This document shows, piece after piece, positions 1 through 4,290 of a stretch of 5,153 bases of DNA. The notes beneath the pieces were generated by a model. That model was not told the DNA's origin, searched no databases, and saw only the letters and a list, made by a program, of their open reading frames with translations. The position numbers were made by a program, and so were the translations under genes. The stretch spans positions 1 to 5,153 of the forward strand of contig JALVUT010000027.1 in assembly GCA_027035445.1 (NCBI GenBank), given 5' to 3'. Numbering within the stretch: position 1 is the stretch's first letter; each line of letters starts with the position of its first letter. This stretch comes from Thermococcus sp. (GTDB taxonomy: Archaea; Methanobacteriota_B; Thermococci; Thermococcales; Thermococcaceae).

Positions 1-355
1 ATTTCGGCCCCTCGTATCCCTTCACGAGGTGCTCGTGGGGAAGGAAGCGGTCGATGGCGTATATCAGGAGGACGCCGAGGGCCACCCCTATCCCAGCCGG
101 GGAGAAGGAGCCGGTGCTCTCTATGGCGGGGAGGATGAGGGAGATGAAGGAAGCAACAATCATGACCCCAGCGGCGAAGCTGAGTGCGAAGTCAACGCCC
201 TCCTCGGGGAGCCGTTTGGCAAATATTGCCACCAAAGCGCCGAGCGAGGTCATTATGACCACGAATAGGCCGGCGTAGAAGGCCACCCACATTATCTCGC
301 CGTTTGAAACCCTTAGTATCCATTCCGCGAGGTTCGTGATGAAGTTCTCGAGCAT
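1..355 (-). CDS. ZIP-family metal cation transporter, N-terminal part (runs off window)
   Basis: A predicted inner-membrane carrier for divalent metals such as zinc, iron or manganese; which metal cannot be read from the sequence. The minus-strand frame is open from an ATG at 355 to the window edge and gives 118 residues. Three hydrophobic segments are visible: about residues 22-46, 55-79 and 86-101. The second contains FAAGVMIVASFISLILPAIE, which has the small-residue-rich character and PAIE ending of ZIP/GufA-like transporters. After the third comes a PHEH histidine cluster (about 106-109), where ZIP proteins carry their metal-associated loop. The family is usually about 250-300 residues, so more than half lies outside. 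The start is supported by a GTGAT ribosome-binding sequence just upstream, by a promoter at 391-410, and by a palindrome resembling a metalloregulator site. ZIP membership is fairly secure; the subfamily is not. Confidence 0.85.
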   Translation of the reverse strand, partial: MLENFITNLAEWILRVSNGEIMWVAFYAGLFVVIMTSLGALVAIFAKRLPEEGVDFALSFAAGVMIVASFISLILPAIESTGSFSPAGIGVALGVLLIYAIDRFLPHEHLVKGYEGPK

Positions 356-368
356 GATATCACTTTTA

Positions 369-382
369 TTAGGTTAACCTAA
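369..382. promoter_or_regulatory. 14-bp palindrome TTAGGTTAACCTAA, likely metalloregulator operator
   Basis: A perfect 14-bp inverted repeat lies between the ZIP TATA box and its start codon, at the predicted transcription start. The TTAGG...CCTAA arms match the half-site style of the DtxR/IdeR consensus (TTAGGTTAGSCTAACCTAA). Placement over the start site suits repression of a metal-uptake gene by a metal-loaded repressor. It also lies about 36 bp upstream of the TATA box of the divergent small gene/radical SAM operon. The palindrome is seen directly; the identity of the regulator is inferred. Confidence 0.6.
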
Positions 383-390
383 CAGTCTTA

Positions 391-410
391 GGGTTTTTAA
401 GGGTTTTGGT
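391..410 (-). promoter_or_regulatory. Archaeal promoter (BRE/TATA) of the ZIP transporter gene
   Basis: On the minus strand ACCAAAACC is followed by CTTAAAAAC, an A-rich BRE-like element abutting a TATA-like box. The box centre is about 40 bp upstream of the ATG at 355. With the usual 24-26 bp TATA-to-start distance, transcription would begin near base 371, inside the palindrome at 369-382. Position and composition support it; no start site is proven. Confidence 0.5.
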
Positions 411-426
411 GAAAGCGTATTTAAAG
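409..426 (+). promoter_or_regulatory. Archaeal promoter (BRE/TATA) of the orf49/radical SAM operon
   Basis: GAAAGCG followed by TATTTAAAG (418-426) is a good BRE/TATA pair. Initiation 24-26 bp downstream of the box centre falls near base 447. That makes the upstream in-frame TTG at 406 unlikely as a start, because it precedes the promoter itself, and it favours the GTG at 457. Confidence 0.6.
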
Positions 427-456
427 GCCGGACGCAAATTAGTAAGGGTGTCCGGG

Positions 457-606
457 GTGAAAGAAAAAGGAGAGGCTCTCAAAGAACGCCTTAGGGAACT
501 TCACAGCGGATCGCTGTGGAAGAGCATCGGGCTGCTTGATACGGAGGAGAAAGATTTGAGCGAGGTGGACGACTGGGGCGTTGTTGAGTGGGATGGAGAG
601 GAATGA
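457..606 (+). CDS. 49-residue protein of unknown function, possible peptide substrate of the adjacent radical SAM enzyme
   Basis: I do not recognise a family. The frame is open from a TTG at 406, but the promoter at 418-426 lies inside that longer version. The GTG at 457 is the better start: it follows AAGGGTG (444-450) by six bases and sits about 10 bases from the predicted transcript start. A GTG at 448 is the alternative. The N-terminal half is lysine/arginine/glutamate-rich and probably helical (to about residue 17). A middle segment reads SGSLWKSIGLLDTEE, and the C-terminus is acidic with two tryptophans (DDWGVVEWDGEE). There is no cysteine, signal peptide or membrane segment. The stop at 606 is nine bases before the radical SAM start, so the two are surely co-transcribed. 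A small ORF directly before a radical SAM protein with a PqqD-like N-terminus resembles a RiPP precursor, but this is inference; it could instead be a small regulatory subunit. Confidence 0.6.
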   Translation: MKEKGEALKERLRELHSGSLWKSIGLLDTEEKDLSEVDDWGVVEWDGEE

Positions 607-615
607 GGTGGTAGA

Positions 616-1671
616 ATGCTCCTCTACGGCGACGGAAGGGTGTTCTTCGCCTTCTGCCCTTCTTCCGGCGGAATCTTTGAGCTTGAGCCGGGAGAGTTCA
701 AAGCCCTGAAGGAGAATCTCCCAGAGGCGGAAGAACTGGTAAAGGCCATGCGCGAGTACGAGGGGGAGACATACACGGTCGGGGACTTCCTAAGCCACCT
801 CACAAGCCTCGGGATAGAGCTTGAGAGGCTCAACGCGCCGGCGAGCGTGATCTTCGAACTTACAAGGGACTGCAACTGCAAATGCAAGCACTGCATAGTC
901 TCGGCTGGAAAGCCGCTTCCAAACGAACTCACAACCGGGGAGTGGTTACAACTCGTTGACGAGATAAGCGATTACGCGGTGAGGCTCACCCTCACCGGCG
1001 GAGAACCGTTAATCCACCCGGGCTTCTTCCGAATCCTCGAGCGCGCGAAGGAGAAAGGCCTCTCGATAAGGCTCCTCACGAACGGGACTTTAATTGAAGA
1101 GCACTCCGAAGAGCTTGGAAGGCTTTTGGATGCGAGAATTGATGAAGTTCAGGTTTCCCTCGATGGGAGAAAGGAAGCGCACGACTCGATAAGAGGGGCT
1201 GGAAGCTATGAGAAGGCCATCGCAGGAATCAAAGCGCTCGTAAGGGAGAACCTCCCGGTTTCCGTTGCGTTCACCCTGGTTCCAGAGAACAGGGGCGAAG
1301 CTTTACCTCTATACCGGGAGGTCACAAAGCTCGGGATAGAATCCTTCAGGATAGCGTGGGGTTTACCAGCTGGAAGATTGAGGGAAGCCGTTCCCTACGC
1401 TGAGTATCTGAAGACCGTTGAAGAGGTGAAGAGGGCGAGTGAAGAACTCGGCGTCCCGGTTTCCGGCGGTGAGCTGGGTGCACCGCTGGAGGTTAAGCCG
1501 GAATCCTTCTACCCCTGCGCGGCCGGAACCTCGCAGGTCTTCATCTCCTCAACGGGCGACGTCTACCTCCTTGACGCTCTTATGTGGCAACACGATTATC
1601 CTGCTGTCTGCCTTTCTGACTACTTCGATGTTTGTTCCTGGATATTTTTCTACCCTGTCTCCTTCTTCTAA
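616..1671 (+). CDS. Radical SAM/SPASM-type enzyme, 3'-truncated
   Basis: An iron-sulphur enzyme predicted to cleave S-adenosylmethionine and start radical chemistry on a peptide or other substrate. The ATG at 616 follows GAGGTGGT. Residues 1-75 form a small domain (with FELEPGEFKALK) that resembles PqqD-like peptide-recognition regions. The radical SAM core follows: CNCKCKHC with C86, C90 and C93 (CX3CX2C) for the 4Fe-4S cluster, LTGGEP at 126-131 for SAM binding, and VSLDG at 180-184. Near residue 301 a SPASM domain begins (CAAG, then STGDVYL). In SPASM proteins GDVY is normally followed almost at once by cysteine, as in YPC or YLC. Here the sequence changes after L318 (base 1569) to a 33-residue tail with no family character. 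The remaining auxiliary-cluster cysteines, probably 50-80 residues, are missing. The core is complete but the product is probably non-functional or altered. Family call secure; substrate unknown. Confidence 0.85.
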   Translation: MLLYGDGRVFFAFCPSSGGIFELEPGEFKALKENLPEAEELVKAMREYEGETYTVGDFLSHLTSLGIELERLNAPASVIFELTRDCNCKCKHCIVSAGKPLPNELTTGEWLQLVDEISDYAVRLTLTGGEPLIHPGFFRILERAKEKGLSIRLLTNGTLIEEHSEELGRLLDARIDEVQVSLDGRKEAHDSIRGAGSYEKAIAGIKALVRENLPVSVAFTLVPENRGEALPLYREVTKLGIESFRIAWGLPAGRLREAVPYAEYLKTVEEVKRASEELGVPVSGGELGAPLEVKPESFYPCAAGTSQVFISSTGDVYLLDALMWQHDYPAVCLSDYFDVCSWIFFYPVSFF

Positions 1672-2367
1672 CGGGATCCCCTTGTACTCCCTGCCAGTTT
1701 GCCGTACTCCTCCATACTTCGCTCCCACTGTCCGTCCTTGAAGCTCAGCGAGTGCCTCCTCTTCGATCTTCCGTATTTCTTCTTCAGGTATTCCCTTTAT
1801 TCTCAAAAGGTTTTCTACCCCACTCTTCTTCTCGAAGAACCCTGGAAGCGTGTGGTATAGCTTCACATGCAGCTTATGCAGTGTCTTCAGATCTTCTGGA
1901 GTGAGGTAGTCCAGAACCACTGATTCTGGTGCAGGGTGCTCGGCAAGTTGCTCAAACGCTTCTATCTCGTCTCTGGCTCTGTACCTCTTCTTATGCTCTG
2001 TCACGATTTTCTTGAAAATGAGCCCCGCTTTCAGCATTTCCGGGAAAGTCCTCTTCAAGACTTCTAGCACGTTTTCGGGAACCTTGTCTTTGAGACTTTT
2101 TTCAAGCGCGTTCCACGCTTCTTTTTCGTCAAGGAATCGGATATAGTCAAGCTTGTTGATGTCTCGGCCCCCGCGAACCCAGCTAACTTCTGAGTATCTG
2201 TTTGGCCTTGTAAAGTCTGAGGAATACCAAGATGCCGTTTTTGGCTCCACTCCCTTTCCTGTAAGTACTAGGCAGATGAGGTAGTTTGGAATACCATACG
2301 CTATACTCTGATCCCAACCTCTAGCATATCCTTCTTTCCAGTCTGTGAGTGTGATTTTATCTACCAA
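1549..2367 (-). CDS. ORF272, hypothetical protein with possibly chimeric C-terminus
   Basis: I do not recognise this protein. It has 272 residues, is charged and soluble, and shows no signal peptide, membrane helix or cysteine cluster. The N-terminal third is aromatic-rich (WKEGYARGWDQSIAYGIPNY, residues 10-29). The middle (about 78-200) looks helical and charged. Near residues 201-212 there is a helical Glu-rich segment (GIPEEEIRKIEEE), then a Gly/Arg-rich stretch and a short beta-like end. The TTG start at 2367 follows GGAGGT (2380-2385) by about 12 bases and overlaps the orf48 stop, implying coupled translation. The last residues (about 264-272) lie over the radical SAM gene in antisense, so the original C-terminus is probably lost. 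Lower GC than the flanks suggests acquisition from elsewhere, perhaps a plasmid or virus; that is inference only. Confidence 0.6.
   Translation of the reverse strand: MVDKITLTDWKEGYARGWDQSIAYGIPNYLICLVLTGKGVEPKTASWYSSDFTRPNRYSEVSWVRGGRDINKLDYIRFLDEKEAWNALEKSLKDKVPENVLEVLKRTFPEMLKAGLIFKKIVTEHKKRYRARDEIEAFEQLAEHPAPESVVLDYLTPEDLKTLHKLHVKLYHTLPGFFEKKSGVENLLRIKGIPEEEIRKIEEEALAELQGRTVGAKYGGVRQTGREYKGIPLEEGDRVEKYPGTNIEVVRKADSRIIVLPHKSVKEVDVAR
1567..1576. other. Recombination or insertion junction: two genes truncated tail to tail
   Basis: The plus-strand radical SAM frame loses its SPASM similarity after base 1569. The minus-strand ORF272 reads through the same point and ends with about eight residues encoded by the reverse complement of the radical SAM gene, to the stop at 1549. 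Spot counts show GC falling from about 50-63% to the left to about 42-57% to the right. No transposase, tRNA gene, terminal inverted repeat or target duplication is visible here. The junction is placed by protein-family expectation, so it is accurate to a few bases at best. Confidence 0.55.
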
Positions 2368-2507
2368 CTTGCTTTTTTGACCTCCTCGCGCATCGGAGGT
2401 GTGAGTATCCCGTGAAAATCTGGAACTTCTCGTAATGTTACTTTTGCGTGCGCTACTTTATTTTGTGTATAGTGCGGATCACCATCAATCTCCGGAAACG
2501 GCACCAT
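2361..2507 (-). CDS. orf48, small hypothetical protein coupled to ORF272
   Basis: A 48-residue frame from ATG 2507 to TAG 2361-2363. It begins with MVPFPEIDGDPHYTQNK, and near residues 32-40 it carries HGILTPPMR. It contains no cysteine, membrane segment or recognisable motif, and I cannot assign it. Support for it being real: a purine-rich leader with GTGGAGAAG just before the ATG, and a stop that overlaps the TTG start of ORF272 by seven bases (2361-2367), a typical coupled gene pair. It lies 64 bases downstream of the vapC stop in the same direction, so it could be the tail of the toxin-antitoxin transcript. It might instead be the N-terminal piece of ORF272 separated by a -1 frameshift. 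The in-place ribosome binding site for ORF272 argues for two genes. Confidence 0.5.
   Translation of the reverse strand: MVPFPEIDGDPHYTQNKVAHAKVTLREVPDFHGILTPPMREEVKKASW
2380..2400 (-). promoter_or_regulatory. Hairpin able to mask the ORF272 ribosome binding site
   Basis: In the minus-strand transcript ACCTCC (2400-2395), a nine-base loop, and GGAGGT (2385-2380) form a perfect six-base-pair stem. The 3' arm is the presumed Shine-Dalgarno sequence of ORF272, and the 5' arm lies inside the orf48 coding sequence. Ribosomes finishing orf48 would open the stem, which would tie ORF272 synthesis to orf48 translation. The complementarity is directly visible; function is inferred, and a short stem may be weak at high growth temperature. 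Confidence 0.35.
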
Positions 2508-2571
2508 TCTTCTCCACTTCTACTACTTCTAACTACACCCCACGGTTGGTTCTTCTTCAGCGCGGGAGGAC

Positions 2572-3006
2572 TTAAACGTTTCCCGGGACGAGCTCCACAA
2601 CGTCCCCGACGACCTTAAAGTCTTCATCCAGGGTTGCCAGCCTTTCACAGCCGTACTCGATTGCCGTAGCGTCGTGGGGTAGGAGGCCGTATCGTCTGAG
2701 GAAAGTTGAAGTCTTCGCCCAGTTGTGGGAGTCTCGAACAACCACGACTCCGTAGGCGTTCAGAAAAGCTAGAATCCCTGCGAGGTATTCGACTGCCTTA
2801 GTTCTGAACTCCTCGTCCTTTTGGAGGAGCCTCCAAACCTTTCCAACGGAGCCCCCTTCTCTCTTCATGAGGACGAACCACACCTCATCTACGACTATGT
2901 CAGAGGTTATCTTGACTTCCTTCTCCTCGAAGACCCTCTCGGCAAGGGGCGTCAGCTCCGTTTTAACGAGGGCGTTGTAGACCACGCTTGAGTCAATGAA
3001 AATCAC
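2572..3006 (-). CDS. vapC: PIN-domain ribonuclease toxin, VapC type
   Basis: A predicted metal-dependent endoribonuclease and the toxic half of a VapBC-type pair. The 144 residues match the family's usual 125-150. The PIN acidic residues are all present: D5 in IFIDSS at the N-terminus, D40/E41 in VVDEVWF, D112 in LPHDATAIEYG, and D127/D129 in LATLDEDF. These would bind Mg2+ or Mn2+ in the active site, so the nuclease should be active. Translation starts at a GTG at 3006 that overlaps the stop of the upstream small gene by four bases (GTGA). A GGAGGTGT ribosome binding site lies within that gene, so synthesis is coupled to the antitoxin. Which RNA is cut cannot be told. The PIN-fold assignment is strong; the toxin role rests on gene order. 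Confidence 0.88.
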   Translation of the reverse strand: MIFIDSSVVYNALVKTELTPLAERVFEEKEVKITSDIVVDEVWFVLMKREGGSVGKVWRLLQKDEEFRTKAVEYLAGILAFLNAYGVVVVRDSHNWAKTSTFLRRYGLLPHDATAIEYGCERLATLDEDFKVVGDVVELVPGNV

Positions 3007-3179
3007 TCCTCATACACCTCCAGCCTCAGCCTGAAGAACTCCTCGGCCTTCCCCCCGCCGAACATCCCTATCCTAGCCTTTTTCTTCATCTCCCGGACGA
3101 GCTTCAGGAACTCTTCCTCGGCCATAAACTCCTTCAGGGCGGCATTCCTCAGGTGCAAATTTCCGGCAACGTCTTCCAT
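3003..3179 (-). CDS. vapB: VapB-like antitoxin, 58 residues
   Basis: A small protein encoded immediately before the PIN toxin, with stop and start codons overlapping by four bases, the standard antitoxin-toxin arrangement. The ATG at 3179 follows GGATGGTGGG. The sequence is helical and highly charged, with many glutamates and lysines. A central Lys/Arg patch (MKKKARIG, about residues 31-38) leads to MFGGGKAEEFF and a C-terminal helix. I do not see a clear AbrB or ribbon-helix-helix DNA-binding motif, so the family is unassigned; the C-terminal half is the likely toxin-wrapping segment. The antitoxin role is inferred from position and size. It lies 45 bases downstream of the MNT gene and may also be read through from the HEPN promoter. 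Confidence 0.72.
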   Translation of the reverse strand: MEDVAGNLHLRNAALKEFMAEEEFLKLVREMKKKARIGMFGGGKAEEFFRLRLEVYEE

Positions 3180-3208
3180 TTTCCCACCATCCTAACGTAT
3201 GCAATCCG

Positions 3209-3226
3209 CCTAAAATAGCTTTCTCT
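3209..3226 (-). promoter_or_regulatory. Probable promoter of vapBC
   Basis: On the minus strand GAGAAAG is followed by CTATTTTAGG (3209-3218), a BRE/TATA-like pair overlapping the end of the MNT gene. Initiation about 25 bases downstream falls near 3188, giving a leader of roughly 8-10 bases before the vapB ATG, normal for this group. This suggests vapBC can be expressed independently of the HEPN/MNT operon. Confidence 0.45.
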
Positions 3227-3869
3227 AAAGCCGGTAGAACAGATCAGCCCCCTTGAGCAGGGTGAAGGCCTCGTATCCAACGCCCCAGAGGTCGAGGAAC
3301 TCCTTAAAACGATAGGTGTTCTCTACCGGGACAAGGACAACCCAGGCCCCGAGCTGAAGGGCACCAAGCTCCTTCAGGATGCCCCCCTTTCCGTCCCTGC
3401 CCCTGAGCGCGTACTGGAACCTAACGCGGTCCTTTCTCTCCATCCCGCGTAGCGTGAAGCGGAAGAGCGTGTATGCCTTCCCGTTCATCAGCTCGGCCAG
3501 CGGTTTTCCCCGGGTGAGCGAAAGCCCCTCTATGACGACGCCGAGCGAGGCCAGGTTGTTCGGGTCGAAGAGATCTTCGATGGCCATCGTCCTAATGTCC
3601 AGTCTCTTCCCGGGAAGAATTCCCTTCAGTTCTGCCTTGAATTCGAGCACGAGACTTCTGACTTCACCGGGATGCAGTCTCTCTTTTGTAAGTATCATGA
3701 TGTCAATGTCGTTCGGGGAAGGCTTTCCAATCACGGTGGAACCGTATAGAACAACATCAAAGACCTCCCGATGTTTTTCAGCAAACTTTCTGGCGGCTTC
3801 ACCGAGGGCATCCATAACATCCACCGGAAGAGAAAAATCAGAGGGAAGAGCATACTCTGTGAACGTCAT
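3225..3869 (-). CDS. MNT-domain nucleotidyltransferase, partner of HEPN, with C-terminal extension
   Basis: A minimal nucleotidyltransferase of the polymerase-beta superfamily. In HEPN/MNT toxin-antitoxin pairs such proteins neutralise the HEPN ribonuclease by transferring AMP from ATP to it. The signature is intact: G43-S44, then D54 and D56 (GSTVIGKPSPNDID), with the third acidic residue probably D91 in KRLDIRTM. The core spans about residues 20-115. At 214 residues it is much longer than the roughly 100-140 residues of stand-alone MNT proteins. The extra part (about 130-214) has an Arg/Lys-rich stretch, RGMERKDRVRFQYALRGRDG, then alternating hydrophobic strands and helices (WVVLVPVE, FKEFLDLWGV) of unknown fold. 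The ATG at 3869 lies inside the HEPN gene, giving a 32-base overlap and tight translational coupling. Such proteins are often labelled DNA polymerase beta subunit, which would be misleading. Confidence 0.8.
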   Translation of the reverse strand: MTFTEYALPSDFSLPVDVMDALGEAARKFAEKHREVFDVVLYGSTVIGKPSPNDIDIMILTKERLHPGEVRSLVLEFKAELKGILPGKRLDIRTMAIEDLFDPNNLASLGVVIEGLSLTRGKPLAELMNGKAYTLFRFTLRGMERKDRVRFQYALRGRDGKGGILKELGALQLGAWVVLVPVENTYRFKEFLDLWGVGYEAFTLLKGADLFYRL

Positions 3870-4167
3870 TTCTCAGCACCTCCACCCACTCCCTTTCAAC
3901 CCGCTTCATGTAAGAACTCCTGTAGTAGTTGAAGTGAAAGTCCACCACCTCATAGAGCTCCGGATACCTCTCCTTCAGTATCCTGAACCTCTCGGTGTGG
4001 TTCCGGGGCAGTCTGCCGGTATCCCTCAGGATAACGTAGTCGCACAGCGCCACCAGCGCTTTAAAGTAAAGGTTCATCGCCGAATTGTAATGGCCCTTTG
4101 AAAAGAGCAGATCTGCGTCTTCTAGGTACTCCCTTGCGTTTTCCAACAACTCAGTAGGAGTCGTCAT
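3838..4167 (-). CDS. HEPN-domain protein, probable ribonuclease toxin of a HEPN/MNT pair
   Basis: A 109-residue all-helical protein of HEPN type, predicted to be a metal-independent RNase working as a dimer. The N-terminal helices carry AREYLEDADLLFSKGHYNSA (11-30), typical of HEPN proteins. The catalytic Rx4H motif is R52 to H57 in GRLPRNHTE. In the well-studied HepT toxins the motif continues as HxY and that tyrosine is AMPylated by the MNT partner. Here the residue is glutamate (E59); other tyrosines lie at 81, 82 and 86. The ATG at 4167 follows GAGGTGGGG. The gene is first in its operon, 32 bases overlapping the MNT gene, under a strong promoter at 4201-4218 flanked by two palindromes. 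Pairing with MNT makes a toxin-antitoxin role likely; which RNA it cuts is unknown. Confidence 0.82.
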   Translation of the reverse strand: MTTPTELLENAREYLEDADLLFSKGHYNSAMNLYFKALVALCDYVILRDTGRLPRNHTERFRILKERYPELYEVVDFHFNYYRSSYMKRVEREWVEVLRNDVHRVCSSL

Positions 4168-4178
4168 CTCCCCACCTC

Positions 4179-4192
4179 GTTATCATGATAAC
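4179..4192. promoter_or_regulatory. Palindromic operator copy 1, GTTATCATGATAAC
   Basis: A perfect 14-bp inverted repeat between the HEPN TATA box and its start codon, over the predicted transcription start near 4180. A protein bound here would block initiation of HEPN/MNT. It is the first of three copies with start-to-start spacing of 39 bp. Confidence 0.75.
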
Positions 4193-4200
4193 AAAAAGGC

Positions 4201-4218
4201 AATATATAAATCCTTTGG
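4201..4218 (-). promoter_or_regulatory. Strong archaeal promoter of the HEPN/MNT operon
   Basis: Minus-strand CCAAAGGA followed by TTTATATATT is close to an ideal BRE/TATA combination for Thermococcales. Initiation about 25 bases downstream falls near 4180, leaving a leader of about 13 bases with its GAGGTGG ribosome binding site. Palindromes at 4179-4192 and 4218-4231 flank it on both sides. Confidence 0.75.
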
Positions 4219-4231
4219 TTATCATGACAAC
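4218..4231. promoter_or_regulatory. Palindromic operator copy 2, GTTATCATGACAAC
   Basis: The same 14-bp palindrome as copy 1 with one change (T to C at position 11). It abuts the upstream edge of the HEPN BRE, sharing its first base with it. It starts exactly 39 bp from copy 1 and exactly 39 bp from copy 3. Confidence 0.7.
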
Positions 4232-4256
4232 GAATCTATGAGGATTAGGCTTTTCT

Positions 4257-4270
4257 GTTATCATAATAAC
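4257..4270. promoter_or_regulatory. Palindromic operator copy 3, GTTATCATAATAAC
   Basis: The same palindrome with one change from copy 1 (G to A at position 9). It lies about 14 bp upstream of the TATA box of the plus-strand UPF0201 gene, next to where its BRE would be. One regulator could therefore affect both divergent promoters. Confidence 0.7.
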
Positions 4271-4277
4271 ACTCCCG

Positions 4278-4290
4278 CTGCCCTTATAAG
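4278..4290 (+). promoter_or_regulatory. Probable promoter of the UPF0201 gene
   Basis: TTATAAG (4284-4290) is a TATA-like box 31 bases before the ATG at 4321. Predicted initiation near 4312 gives a leader of about 8-10 bases holding GGTGGTGGGA. The upstream C-rich sequence is a weak BRE, so activity may be moderate. Confidence 0.5.

Noticed and set aside
29..278. Two plus-strand ORFs of 74-79 codons
   Set aside because: They are antisense shadows of the ZIP transporter, whose minus-strand translation has clear membrane segments.
406..456. Upstream TTG start giving a 66-residue version of the small protein
   Set aside because: The TATA box of the operon (418-426) lies within this extension, so the transcript would begin after it.
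1439..1904. Plus-strand ORFs of 90-100 codons across the junction
   Set aside because: Shadows of the radical SAM gene and ORF272 with no start signals or family character.
2361..2507. orf48 and ORF272 as one gene split by a -1 frameshift
   Set aside because: ORF272 has its own well-placed GGAGGT and TTG start, and overlapping stop/start codons are normal for coupled genes. Not fully excluded without homologues.
1567..2571. Complete insertion sequence inside the radical SAM gene
   Set aside because: No transposase-like protein, terminal inverted repeats or flanking target duplication could be found, and the missing 3' part of the radical SAM gene does not reappear after 2571. Only one boundary can be supported.
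3379..4101. Plus-strand ORF of 240 codons
   Set aside because: Antisense to the MNT and HEPN genes, serine/proline-rich low-quality translation, no ribosome binding site; the minus-strand genes carry real motifs.
4179..4231. Thermococcales glycolytic motif or SurR site
   Set aside because: The palindrome has no five-base spacer between TATCA and TGATA, and the GTT/AAC ends are eight bases apart rather than three, so neither known pattern fits.
4179..4270. CRISPR-like array (14-bp repeats, 25-bp spacers)
   Set aside because: The repeats are far shorter than CRISPR repeats and nearly perfect palindromes. There are only three, and the intervening sequence holds promoter elements of flanking genes. 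Operator sites fit better.
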